Of a stretch of 64,000 nucleotides of DNA, positions 36,728 to 45,867 are shown piece after piece. The translations under genes were made by a program, and so were the position numbers. Source of the DNA: an uncultured Clostridium sp. (GTDB lineage: Bacteria > Bacillota > Clostridia > Clostridiales > Clostridiaceae). The DNA is taken from positions 1 through 64,000 of the forward strand of contig URGW01000005.1 in NCBI GenBank assembly GCA_900547475.1, given 5' to 3'. Position 1 is the stretch's first letter. Each line of letters opens with the position of its first letter. Below the pieces are notes generated by a model. It was not told the origin of the DNA. It was given only the letters and a program-made list of their open reading frames with translations, and made no database searches.

Positions 36728-39700
36728 TTATTTTTTTGTATTTTTATTTCTTAAAGTTAATACTCCTGCTGTTGAAAGTACTCCACCTATTACAAGTGCT
36801 ATTGATACTGATTCTACCCCAGTAACAGGTAATTTTCCTGGTTTATTATTTCCACCATTATTAGGTTTTTCTGGTTTAATATTTTCACTTGGTTTATTAT
36901 CACCATTTGGTTTATTTCCTTCTCCTGGTTTATTATCTTCCCCTGGAGCTACTGGCTTCTTCTCTAAAGAATCTATTGCTTTTGATAAAGCAGATACAAC
37001 TTCATTCACTTCTTCTTGAGTAGCTTCTGTATTTGCCATCATCTTTTTAGCATTTTCTAATGCTTCTTGTAATACATTCCATGACTCTTCTGTATAATCA
37101 TCAGCTTTAAGAGCTTCAGCTTTATTAATTAAAGCACTTAATTCTTCTTTATTAATTTCAGAATCTTCCTTAGCTGTTGAAGTTCCTATTTCATGAATAG
37201 TTGGAGCAACCCCATCCCATGCAATTTTTATTTCAAATACATTATTTAAGCTAGATGTATCAAAAGTATTTATAGCTTTTGATAAAGAACCAATTTCACT
37301 CCATCCATTTTCATTTCTTACAGAAACAACAGCATCTGAAATAGTTGATGGATTTTGCATTATTGTAACTTTAGTTATATCTGTGTTTTCAGAAACTTTA
37401 TATACAAGGCTTCCTGTTTTAGGTGCATTTACTTGTGGTTTAAATGCTGTATTTAATTTACCATCAATTAATTTACTTGGTTCAAAATTAGTTTCTGCAG
37501 CTGGTCTAATATCAAATGTAACATCATTATCAGAATATTCTAAAGCTAAATTTGTTACATTGAATTTAACTGTATCTTTTTCTTTATTTATGAAACGAAC
37601 ATATCTTGCTGCAACAGTTTTTGTTGTGTCTTCTACAGCTGTCCATTCAACACCATTAATAGAAGTTTCTAATGTTAACTTATTTCTGCTTGTAACATCT
37701 GTAGTAATATTTGTTAATTCTCTAATCTTATCTAATTTAATACCTACATATTGACCTTCAGCTAATGTAATTTCATTTAATCCTGTAAGTGTTGCATTAT
37801 TTGGATAAATATCAACTTTATTTTCTGCTAATCCTTCAATATTTGTATAAACACTTCTTTTAATATGTTCTGCATCATCTTTATTTATTGAGAATTCACG
37901 AACTGATATCCAGTTACTTAAAATTTCACCAGTTGGAATAGCTCTTACATATTTAGCTGTTACATTTAAGTTATCTATAACTATTTTTTGAAGATTTGGC
38001 CCATATGCTTCACCATTTAAATCAGTCCAATTTTGACCATCCATAGAGTATTGGAATTTAACATAGTTAAATCCATCTCCAGCTCCTGGCTCACCATGTT
38101 CAAATATTATATTATTAATTTCTGTTGGTTTATTTAATTCTACTGCAACATAATCTCCTTCTTTAGCAGCTCCACGTACCCACATACAAGATAATCTAGA
38201 GTTATCCCCATCTACTATATTTTGAATGTGTCCCCAATATAATTTTTCTCCCATATTTGTATAAGGTAAAAGTGTTAATATATCTGTATCTGGATTTATT
38301 ATTTGATTAACTTTTTCACTGATTATTCTTGATAAATCTTTTGCAAATGGTATTAATTCTTTTGTACCTGGTTCTGGTCTAGTTTGTCCATCATTTATAG
38401 CTGGTACTCTATGAGATCTTGAAGCAGTATATTCATCTTCACCTTGAGTATAATACTTCATTGCTTCATCATAATTACCTTTTTCTAAAGCAACTGCTGA
38501 ATTTACATATGCAATTGTTGATTCTGCTAAATCTCTTAATGAATCAACCCAACCTTTTATTTCATTCTTTAATAATTCATTTTTAGATTTTTGTGCAAAA
38601 TTATTTGTAGCATCTAAAATTTCTTGATATTCATCTAAAACAACTTTACTATATTCTAAAATAGATTCTCCAGCAAATAATTTTCTTCTGAACTCTTCAA
38701 GTATAGGGCTTATTTCTTTAGATTCTTCTAAAGCTAAACCATGCCAGTTTGGAGATGGGTCACTCATATGCTTTGCAAATGTATATAACTCATCAGCTGC
38801 ATCTTCATCTATATACTTGAAAGAATCTTTCCAACTCTTATCCATGTCAAAATCTACTCTGTTCCAACCATAGTCAGCTATTGCAAATAAAGCTACTTTT
38901 GAAGCTTGTGCTTCTTGCATTGGATTAGTTACTATACCTTTAAAGTTATTAACTTCTGGATCTAGCATTTCGCCTTTACCCATTAATAATCTTTTTGAGT
39001 TAATATCATTAACTGGCCAGTTTAACCACATGAATGCTTGACGTCCAACAGCTTCTTCAAAGAATTCAAATGTATCTTGAGTTACATAACCAAGAATTGA
39101 GTCACCTGTCCACATAATATCAACAGTTTCTGGCATTGTACCTATAGTTTTTAAGTAAGCATTGTTAACATCTCCACCAGCAGACTCTTTTGTGTATACT
39201 TTAGGAACGAATATTAAATTCTTTACATCCTTCTTAGATAATCTCCACTTTTCTAAGTCATTCATAAGCTTTACTTGATTTTTTTCATCACCTTCAGCAT
39301 CATCTGCAAGTACACCAAATTGACGTACTCCTATGCTATATAACTGTTCAAATTTATCAATAATTTTTTCTAATTCAGCTTTATAATTTTCTTCTGTTGA
39401 GAAGTCCATTCCATCTTTTAAAAATGGATGAATTGTCCATATGAATTCATTTTTTGTTGCAATTCCAACATCAACTAGCTCTTTTATTTCAGCTAATTTT
39501 TCCTTTGGATATAAATCTCTCCACTTAAGACTATGATATTGATCATCCTTTGGTGCAAAAATATAAGCATTCATCTTGAAGTCTCCACCAAATTCTATTA
39601 AGCTCTTTCTATTTTCATTGCTCCATGGAATACCGTAATATCCTTCAACAAATCCTCTCCATTGTCCATCTGAAAAATCTTTTATTAATAAATTTTTAAT

Positions 39701-40222
39701 TTCAGATCCATCTAATTGCTTAAATATTAGCTTTAATGTTGTAATTCCATAAAATGCAGCATCCGTATCTTTTCCTAAAACAGCTACTACATTATCTTTT
39801 ACTGATACTATATGAGAATCAAAATTCTTAAAATGCTCATTATCACTTAAATTATTTTCTGTAAAATAATTATCAACAATTCCATTTGAATTATGTAATC
39901 CAACTAAAAAGTTTGTTTTATCACTTTTTACTTCTGTAGTTATTTCATATGAAATTCCCTTAATAGCTAATACTTCTATTAGTCTATTTTTAGTGGCATT
40001 GTCAATACCTTCTTCAAAGATAACATTTACATCGTTACCTAACTTTAATGTCCCATCGTTGTATTCTATACTTTGAGGTATTGGATAAATTTCATATCCT
40101 GCATCTTCTTTTTCTACAGCTTGTACATCTTGTAAAAATACATTTGGTAGTAATGCAACTAACATAACTAGTGTCATTACTCTAGCCACAAGTTTCCTTA
40201 AATTTTGAGCTTTTAATTTCAT
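36728..40222 (-). CDS. Cell-wall anchored GH84 beta-N-acetylglucosaminidase / hyaluronidase-like
   Basis: About 1164 residues. A Sec signal peptide (to about 36) is followed by a GH20b-like N-domain (about 40-175) and the GH84 catalytic domain (about 180-480) with the catalytic Asp pair in GVLADDAEGDEKNQ. Helical and CBM32-type carbohydrate-binding regions, a FIVAR module (about 1030-1090), a Pro/Gly/Asn/Lys-rich wall spacer and the sortase signal LPVTG (1131-1135) with a hydrophobic segment and KNTKK tail follow. Related to C. perfringens NagH-NagL enzymes that remove GlcNAc from mucin and other host glycans. ATG start at 40222, 9 nt after AAAGGGGGA. A strong cre site lies about 85 nt upstream. 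Confidence 0.93.
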   Translation of the reverse strand: MKLKAQNLRKLVARVMTLVMLVALLPNVFLQDVQAVEKEDAGYEIYPIPQSIEYNDGTLKLGNDVNVIFEEGIDNATKNRLIEVLAIKGISYEITTEVKSDKTNFLVGLHNSNGIVDNYFTENNLSDNEHFKNFDSHIVSVKDNVVAVLGKDTDAAFYGITTLKLIFKQLDGSEIKNLLIKDFSDGQWRGFVEGYYGIPWSNENRKSLIEFGGDFKMNAYIFAPKDDQYHSLKWRDLYPKEKLAEIKELVDVGIATKNEFIWTIHPFLKDGMDFSTEENYKAELEKIIDKFEQLYSIGVRQFGVLADDAEGDEKNQVKLMNDLEKWRLSKKDVKNLIFVPKVYTKESAGGDVNNAYLKTIGTMPETVDIMWTGDSILGYVTQDTFEFFEEAVGRQAFMWLNWPVNDINSKRLLMGKGEMLDPEVNNFKGIVTNPMQEAQASKVALFAIADYGWNRVDFDMDKSWKDSFKYIDEDAADELYTFAKHMSDPSPNWHGLALEESKEISPILEEFRRKLFAGESILEYSKVVLDEYQEILDATNNFAQKSKNELLKNEIKGWVDSLRDLAESTIAYVNSAVALEKGNYDEAMKYYTQGEDEYTASRSHRVPAINDGQTRPEPGTKELIPFAKDLSRIISEKVNQIINPDTDILTLLPYTNMGEKLYWGHIQNIVDGDNSRLSCMWVRGAAKEGDYVAVELNKPTEINNIIFEHGEPGAGDGFNYVKFQYSMDGQNWTDLNGEAYGPNLQKIVIDNLNVTAKYVRAIPTGEILSNWISVREFSINKDDAEHIKRSVYTNIEGLAENKVDIYPNNATLTGLNEITLAEGQYVGIKLDKIRELTNITTDVTSRNKLTLETSINGVEWTAVEDTTKTVAARYVRFINKEKDTVKFNVTNLALEYSDNDVTFDIRPAAETNFEPSKLIDGKLNTAFKPQVNAPKTGSLVYKVSENTDITKVTIMQNPSTISDAVVSVRNENGWSEIGSLSKAINTFDTSSLNNVFEIKIAWDGVAPTIHEIGTSTAKEDSEINKEELSALINKAEALKADDYTEESWNVLQEALENAKKMMANTEATQEEVNEVVSALSKAIDSLEKKPVAPGEDNKPGEGNKPNGDNKPSENIKPEKPNNGGNNKPGKLPVTGVESVSIALVIGGVLSTAGVLTLRNKNTKK

Positions 40223-40305
40223 TCTCAAAATTCCCCCTTTGTTATATATATTAATCTATTGTATAACCCACAACCCATTGTTTTGTAGGTTTTTACAAAC
40301 TTATT

Positions 40306-40319
40306 TTTTAACGTTTTCA
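40306..40319 (-). promoter_or_regulatory. cre site upstream of the GH84 gene
   Basis: Minus-strand TGAAAACGTTAAAA matches the CcpA operator consensus at 13 of 14 positions. Confidence 0.7.
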
Positions 40320-40374
40320 TCATCAATAAATGAAACATAAATGTAATTTATGTATATCCCCTTAATTTTAAAAA

Positions 40375-40418
40375 TAAAATAAAAAAAGCTGAAAAGGATA
40401 AAACAATCCTTTTCAGCT
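40375..40418 (-). terminator. Intrinsic terminator after the M20 peptidase gene
   Basis: 13-bp perfect stem AGCTGAAAAGGAT / ATCCTTTTCAGCT with a 6-nt loop, followed on the minus strand by a long T-run. The 407-nt spacer 40223-40629 otherwise holds the cre site and REP palindrome 5. Confidence 0.92.
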
Positions 40419-40571
40419 AATGCTCAACATGTATTGATAGCACGCTAAATTTTAATTCCATATCATATTAATATCATATTACTACATAAATTATAACATT
40501 TCAACCACTTATATTAAATTTTATCTTTTTTAGACATATGGTTAATTATACTCTACCAAATTTTACATACG

Positions 40572-40610
40572 CCACCGGGGTCAATCCAATATTTGGATTG
40601 ACCCCGGAGG
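40572..40610. repeat. REP palindrome 5 (GTCAATCC-arm type)
   Basis: 17-bp arms with one mismatch (CCACC against GGAGG) around loop ATATT, the same loop and orientation as palindrome 2. It lies 19 nt beyond the stop codon of the peptidase gene, between that stop and the true terminator. Confidence 0.88.
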
Positions 40611-40629
40611 AAGAACCTTTTATTTACAT

Positions 40630-41763
40630 TTACTTTCTTAAACTTTCATTTCTAACTATTACATCATGACCTGTATAAGCCATTGCTAAAGCGGCTATTA
40701 ATAATCTATCATGTGCTTTACTTGTTGTTGTAGCATTTGCCATTTCAACACTATGACCTACTATTGGACAATCTGTTATTCCTATATATGGGTGTATAGT
40801 TGGTGCAACATGACTTACATTTCCTATATCACTAGATCCCCCAGTTGCCTTAGCTTCTTTTATATCTGTAATGCCTAATTCTCTTAAATTATTATTAAAC
40901 ATTTCTGATAATGTTTCATTTGTATTTAAATCATCATAAGGCAATTCATATCTTTCCATTTCAAGTGTTGCTCCAGTCATTAAAGCTGCACCTTCTGCAA
41001 TCTTTTTAACCTTTTCTACAACTTCAGTTACCCTTTCTTTAGTAGAAGCTCTGAAATAGAAATCTGCAATTGCTTCATCAGGAACTATATTAGCTGCAAC
41101 TCCCCCCTTAGTTATTATTCCATGCATTCTTACATCTGGTGTTACATGTTGACGAAGTGCATCTATTCCATTAAATAATTGAATAACACTATTTAAAGCA
41201 TTTATTCCCTTCTCTGGACATGAAGCTGCATGGGCTGTTTTTCCTTTATATATAAATCTTATTGGATATAATGCACTACTTGAACCACTTGCTCTAGTTT
41301 CACCATCTGGATGAACTATCATAGCTGCATCTAATTCATCAAATACACCAGCTTCTGCTAATATAACCTTTCCTCCATTAGTTTCTTCTGCTGGAGTTCC
41401 GTATACTATAACTTTTCCTCCAATTTCATGTAATACTTTACTTAAAACAACTCCTGCACCAGCAGACATAACACCTATCATATTGTGCCCACATCCATGG
41501 CCTATTTTAGGTAGAGCATCATATTCACATAAGTAACCTATAGTCATTCCAGGTTTTCCACTATCAAAAGTTGCTTTAAAAGCAGTATCCATACCTGCTA
41601 TTGAAGCTTCTACCTTAAAATCGTGCTCTTTTAAAAATGTAGTTAATGCTTCAACAGCTTTATATTCTTCATTTCCTAACTCCGGATTATTGTATATGTA
41701 ATCACTTATATCTGCTAATCTTTCTTTAATTAATTGACCTTCATTATATATTCTACTCTTCAC
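40630..41763 (-). CDS. M20 family (M20D-like) amidohydrolase/dipeptidase
   Basis: 377 residues of the M20D amidohydrolase/dipeptidase group (AbgB, IAA-amino-acid hydrolase and PM20D2 relatives). Metal-site motifs are GHGCGHN (near residue 93) and GTPAEETNGGK near 125, then MIVHPDG and the dimerisation domain FIYKGKTAHAA. It hydrolyses an amide or dipeptide bond in the cytoplasm. It is the second gene behind a lysine riboswitch, after the YfcC transporter gene (133 nt apart), which points to a lysine-yielding substrate. The animal relative PM20D2 prefers dipeptides with basic residues. Confidence 0.85.
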   Translation of the reverse strand: MKSRIYNEGQLIKERLADISDYIYNNPELGNEEYKAVEALTTFLKEHDFKVEASIAGMDTAFKATFDSGKPGMTIGYLCEYDALPKIGHGCGHNMIGVMSAGAGVVLSKVLHEIGGKVIVYGTPAEETNGGKVILAEAGVFDELDAAMIVHPDGETRASGSSSALYPIRFIYKGKTAHAASCPEKGINALNSVIQLFNGIDALRQHVTPDVRMHGIITKGGVAANIVPDEAIADFYFRASTKERVTEVVEKVKKIAEGAALMTGATLEMERYELPYDDLNTNETLSEMFNNNLRELGITDIKEAKATGGSSDIGNVSHVAPTIHPYIGITDCPIVGHSVEMANATTTSKAHDRLLIAALAMAYTGHDVIVRNESLRK

Positions 41764-41896
41764 TTTTTATTCCTCCCATACTATCTAAATTTATGCTTAT
41801 ACAAAAATACACTCTCTATCTGTTATATAAAAATATTCTATAACAGATATTGAGCATATTTTAAACTATATATTTATTTAAACTTTATTTTTAATC

Positions 41897-43339
41897 CTAT
41901 GCCCATCCCATCATCATAGCACAAGTTATAAATATAATACCTAATGCAAATAATATAATTTGTAATGGCATTATCCACTTAAACCACTTTGAATAAGGTA
42001 TTCCAGCCATTCCTAAACACGCCATTAATACTCCTGATGTTGGGAAGATGGCATTTGAGAAACCATCTCCTAATTGGAATATTAATACTGTTGTTTGTCT
42101 TGATATTTCAAGTAAATCTCCTAAAGGTGCTAATATTGGCATAGTTAATGCAGCTTGTCCTGAACCTGAAATAACAAAGAAATTTATAAACATTTGAACT
42201 GGTAACATAACACATGCAGCTAATAATGATGGTAATTTACCTATGAATGATGATAAACCATATAATATTGTATCTATGATTTGAGCATTTTCAGCTATTA
42301 TTACTATAGCTCTTGCAAATCCAATTACCATTGCTGCTCCAATCATATCTTTAGCTCCAGCTATAAATGATTCAGCCATTTCATCAGCCTTTAATCCACC
42401 AACTATTGCTGAAAATACACCTGTTATTAAGAATACTGCTGCTATTTCTGGAATCCAGAATCCCTTCTTTAATACTCCCCATACAATAACTGCTAAACAA
42501 ACACCAATTGAAGCAATAATTATTTTATGTGAAAGCGTAAATTTAATTTCTTCACTTTGAGTTTCCTTTAATTTTTCACGCTTTTCTTGATCTAATTTAT
42601 ACATCGGACTAAATTCTGGATTTTTCTTAACTTTTCTTGCATAAATCATTAAGAATGCAATTCCTATTACTGTTGTTATAACCCATATAATAGTACGATA
42701 TACTATACCTGAGAATAATGGAATTTCAGCTATTGATTGAGCTATTCCTACCGTAAATGGATTAAGCATGGCTGTTGCAAACCCTATAATACATCCTAAA
42801 TAACTTATACCAACAGCTAATATACTATCAAACCCAAGTGCTAACATTAATGGAACTAATATTGTTATAAACGGTATTGCTTCTTCTGTCATACCAAAAG
42901 TTGCTCCACCAAGAGAGAATAATGTAAATATAATAGGAATTATTAATATCTCATTTCCCTTAAAAATACTAACAACTTTAGCAATAGCTGAATCTATAGC
43001 CTTAGTTCTAGTTATTAAACTAAATGCTCCCCCAACTATAAATAGGAATGCTATAATTTCTGCTGATTGCTCAAGCCCTTGTACTGGTGCTTGCATTACC
43101 TGGAACAATCCTTGTGATTCATTTTCAACAAATGTAAATGAACCATTTAAAACTACTGTCCTACTTTGTCCATTTACCTCTTTTACTACTCTTTCATATG
43201 CCCCACCTGGCACTATATATGTTGCTATTGCCATTAAAATTATTATTGAAAAAATAATAACTAATGTATGTGGAACTTTTATTTCACCACTAAACTTCTT
43301 AAAGAAGCCTTTTCTTTCGTTTCTCGCTACACTTTGCAT
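41897..43339 (-). CDS. YfcC family (C4-dicarboxylate/amino-acid type) membrane transporter
   Basis: 480 residues with about 12 membrane segments and a charged loop near 250. Belongs to the YfcC/ArcD-like ion-transporter group often annotated as basic amino acid or short peptide antiporters. Substrate has not been established for most members. The lysine riboswitch in its leader predicts uptake of lysine or a lysine-containing compound, and the downstream M20 peptidase argues for a peptide or acyl-lysine. GAGGAGGA upstream of the ATG. Confidence 0.85.
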   Translation of the reverse strand: MQSVARNERKGFFKKFSGEIKVPHTLVIIFSIIILMAIATYIVPGGAYERVVKEVNGQSRTVVLNGSFTFVENESQGLFQVMQAPVQGLEQSAEIIAFLFIVGGAFSLITRTKAIDSAIAKVVSIFKGNEILIIPIIFTLFSLGGATFGMTEEAIPFITILVPLMLALGFDSILAVGISYLGCIIGFATAMLNPFTVGIAQSIAEIPLFSGIVYRTIIWVITTVIGIAFLMIYARKVKKNPEFSPMYKLDQEKREKLKETQSEEIKFTLSHKIIIASIGVCLAVIVWGVLKKGFWIPEIAAVFLITGVFSAIVGGLKADEMAESFIAGAKDMIGAAMVIGFARAIVIIAENAQIIDTILYGLSSFIGKLPSLLAACVMLPVQMFINFFVISGSGQAALTMPILAPLGDLLEISRQTTVLIFQLGDGFSNAIFPTSGVLMACLGMAGIPYSKWFKWIMPLQIILFALGIIFITCAMMMGWA

Positions 43340-43450
43340 AAGTTCTTTATCCTCCTCTATTCAATTCCTTGACATGATAGTGTGAAGGAGATACTACTTT
43401 AAAGCTATTTAATTAAAGTAATTCTACTTAATTAGCTCTCTTATATTTTT

Positions 43451-43487
43451 AAATAAAAAAAGCCTTGAGCTTATCACCCAAGACTAT
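43451..43487 (-). terminator. Riboswitch-controlled terminator before the YfcC gene
   Basis: Minus-strand GTCTTGGG, loop UGAUAA, GCTCAAGGC, then TTTTTTT. Upstream in the aptamer, AAGACTATA is complementary to TATAGTCTT at the 5' side of this hairpin and can form the antiterminator. Confidence 0.85.
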
Positions 43488-43544
43488 ACATTCAATAAAA
43501 TACTAAATAATTCAATTAAAGTATTTATTATAAAAATATAACCA

Positions 43545-43715
43545 TTGTGATAGCTCTTCACAAAATTTTGTGACAGTTTTATGCATATTTTGCATAACCC
43601 CAATGCTATAGTCTTAAAGCATAAACTATACATTTCGGCGAAATTTCCTTTCTGTTTATATCATCGTGCTTACCTCAATAAACATACTCTTAAATATCGC
43701 AACCTCTATCTACTT
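43545..43715 (-). ncRNA. Lysine riboswitch (L-box) before the YfcC/M20 operon
   Basis: Minus-strand core elements in order: GATAGAGGTTGCG, AAGAGTATG, GAAATTTCGCCGAAAT, GGGGTTATGC / GCATAA and ACTGTCAC, with closing stem GATAG / CTATC. These match the lysine aptamer. A terminator at 43451 makes it an off-switch when lysine is high. The remaining 3' and 5' parts of the 43340-43816 spacer are plain AT-rich DNA. Confidence 0.88.
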
Positions 43716-43816
43716 CATATCCACTTGTCAAATTAATACCTTTATAATATACAGTATTTAAATAATTAAGTAAATATATTTTACCTAATTATTTTTTATT
43801 TTTATTAATTTAATAT

Positions 43817-44521
43817 TTAATACTTATCTACAACAGCATTTAATGTTAGTTTATATCCATAATGATAAGTATGTGAATATTCAAATGGTTCTCCATCCTC
43901 TAAAATACCTACTTGCTCTATATGAAGTATTGGTGCTTCACACTCTAGATCTAATAATTCCATTAATTCATCATTTGATATTACTGCTTCAACTACACGT
44001 TGCGCTGTAGAAATTTTATATCCACAGTTCTCCAAATACTTATATAATGAATCACAGTCTATTTTCTTCAAATTCGGAAACATTTTCACAGGCATGTATG
44101 TTATCATATATGAAACTGCTGATCCTTCCGCATATCTAACTCTTTTAACCTCCCATAGGTTTTCTCCTAATTCTACCCTTAAATTATTTTTTATATTTTT
44201 ATCTGCTTCCACTATAGATAAACTAATTAATTTAGTAGTTACATTGTATCCCTTATTAATCATTTCTTTTGTATAACCTTCTATAGTGCCTATGTTGTCA
44301 GAAATTCTATTTGCTAATACAATACTACCTATTCCTCTTTTTCTAGTTATATATCCCTCTTTTACTAAATTGTTAAAAGCAGATCTTACAGTCATTCTTG
44401 TTACATTAAATTTTTCGCATAACTTGTTTTCTGATGGAAGTATTTCACCTTGCTTTATTTCTCCAGAATCTATTAACTCTTTTAAGTACTTCTCTATCTT
44501 GATATAAATCGGTTCACTCAT
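43817..44521 (-). CDS. GntR/HutC family transcriptional regulator
   Basis: 234 residues. An N-terminal winged HTH (about 1-68, with LCEKFNVTRMTVRSAFNNLV) precedes a UTRA ligand-binding domain (about 85-230). Members close to sugar PTS genes respond to phosphosugars such as GlcNAc-6-P. It is the last gene after the chitobiose-type PTS operon, separated from it by a terminator at 44655. It probably represses that operon through the GTATAC/GTCTATAC sequences in the promoter at 49183. AAGGAG upstream of the ATG. Confidence 0.9.
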   Translation of the reverse strand: MSEPIYIKIEKYLKELIDSGEIKQGEILPSENKLCEKFNVTRMTVRSAFNNLVKEGYITRKRGIGSIVLANRISDNIGTIEGYTKEMINKGYNVTTKLISLSIVEADKNIKNNLRVELGENLWEVKRVRYAEGSAVSYMITYMPVKMFPNLKKIDCDSLYKYLENCGYKISTAQRVVEAVISNDELMELLDLECEAPILHIEQVGILEDGEPFEYSHTYHYGYKLTLNAVVDKY

Positions 44522-44654
44522 TTCAAAAACTCCTTTTATATTTTAACACCCCACTAGTAATCTCCATCAATTATTAGTCTATATATTCTTACTTATTGTA
44601 TATATTTATTTTATCATATTAATACGTTATATTTACATTAATATTAAATATAAA

Positions 44655-44703
44655 AATTGACGATATATGTGAAAAAAATAATCTCTACACTATATCGTCA
44701 ATT
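44655..44703 (-). terminator. Terminator after the PTS operon
   Basis: 13-bp perfect stem AATTGACGATATA / TATATCGTCAATT, followed on the minus strand by TTTTATATTT, 28 nt after the IIA stop codon. Confidence 0.8.
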
Positions 44704-44730
44704 ATTGCTTATACTTAATTATTTAAGTGA

Positions 44731-45057
44731 TTACTTATTTTCTAGCTTTGTTAATCTTTCATATACTTCTATAAATTCTTCAGCTAATTGTTGAAAATTC
44801 ATAGCATTCATTAAATGGTCTTGGGCATGTATTAATAATACTCCAACCTCCATCTTCTCTCCTGAAGCTTCTTTAGTTATAAGTTGAGTTTGGAATGCAT
44901 GGGCTTTATGCATTTCTTCTTTTGATTTATTTATTAATTGTCTAGCTTCTTCAAAGTTACCTTCTTTTGCTTTACTTAATGCATCATATGCTAATCCTTT
45001 AGCTTCTCCAGCATTAGCTATAAGTCCAAATGATATTTCCATTAATTCTTCATTCAT
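44731..45057 (-). CDS. PTS lactose/cellobiose-family IIA component
   Basis: 108-residue helical protein of the PTS IIA Lac/Cel family. The phosphorylated His is His-77 in IHAQDHLMNA. It passes phosphate from HPr to the IIB at 48823. It lies 12 nt after chbG at the end of the operon, with TAGGGGGA before its ATG. Confidence 0.92.
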   Translation of the reverse strand: MNEELMEISFGLIANAGEAKGLAYDALSKAKEGNFEEARQLINKSKEEMHKAHAFQTQLITKEASGEKMEVGVLLIHAQDHLMNAMNFQQLAEEFIEVYERLTKLENK

Positions 45058-45069
45058 TTTAATTTCCCC

Positions 45070-45804
45070 CTACAATCTATTATAATTAGTAAGTTCTATA
45101 TTATTTTCTCTTAAAAATTCTTTTACCTTTTTAGATGTTAAAATGCTATGCTCCTTTATTCTTTGCATTGAATAAGATGTAGAGTTAACTAAATACTCAT
45201 CTATAAATGCTGGATGACACATAACATCTATTACATCATGACTCTTAAATTCATTTATAAACTTTTCAAAGTAATCTTCAGTTACATTTTCATTATAAAA
45301 ACTTTCTGTCATAGGAATAATTTTATCATAATTAATATCTGACTCAAATCCTCCTCTTATAGGAAGTTGGTACTTTTCAACTATTCTTTCTATAACTGGT
45401 TTTAAACTTGATAATGTATGTACATGATGATGAGAGTCTAAATGATCTACCTTTACTCCGCTATTAATAACTTTATTAATTTGACTACAAAACTCCTCAT
45501 ATACCTCATCTAAATCAAATTTTTCTTCTACAAGTTCATTAGTTATTCTTCTATAAAAATTTCCACTTTCATCTACTATAGTTTTATGATAGTTTAAAAC
45601 TGGCTTATTTAAGCTTAATGTCATATGAACTCCACAACCTAAGCCTTTATTTTCCCTTAATAATTCAACAGCATGCTCAAAAGCTGGCATACCTGCCATT
45701 ATAGTTGTAGATCTTACTATTCCATTTTTATATGCTGATATAATTCCATAATTAACAGCTTCACTTAATCCAAAATCATCTGCATTTACTATTAATTTAG
45801 TCAT
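45070..45804 (-). CDS. chbG: Carbohydrate (chitooligosaccharide) deacetylase, YdjC/ChbG family
   Basis: 244 residues. The YdjC/ChbG metal-site motifs are NADDFGLS (residues 6-13) and DHLDSHHHVHT (near 120), with MCHPAF near 195. ChbG removes one acetyl group from diacetylchitobiose 6-phosphate so that the GH4 enzyme can cut it. Its placement between GH4 and IIA genes copies the chb logic of Enterobacteria. Start ATG with AAGGAGAAG upstream. Confidence 0.88.
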   Translation of the reverse strand: MTKLIVNADDFGLSEAVNYGIISAYKNGIVRSTTIMAGMPAFEHAVELLRENKGLGCGVHMTLSLNKPVLNYHKTIVDESGNFYRRITNELVEEKFDLDEVYEEFCSQINKVINSGVKVDHLDSHHHVHTLSSLKPVIERIVEKYQLPIRGGFESDINYDKIIPMTESFYNENVTEDYFEKFINEFKSHDVIDVMCHPAFIDEYLVNSTSYSMQRIKEHSILTSKKVKEFLRENNIELTNYNRL

Positions 45805-45867
45805 TAAACTCTTCTCCTTGTAATTAACCTAGAGGAAAGTAGATTTACTCCCTTCCTCTAGATAATT

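Noticed and set aside
36901..37760. Plus-strand open frames opposite the GH84, GH85, GH38 and FtsH genes
   Set aside because: They lack ribosome sites and known domains, and lie inside long, well-supported genes on the other strand.
43340..43816. T-box leader for the YfcC operon
   Set aside because: The conserved T-box sequence is absent, whereas all lysine aptamer elements are present in order.
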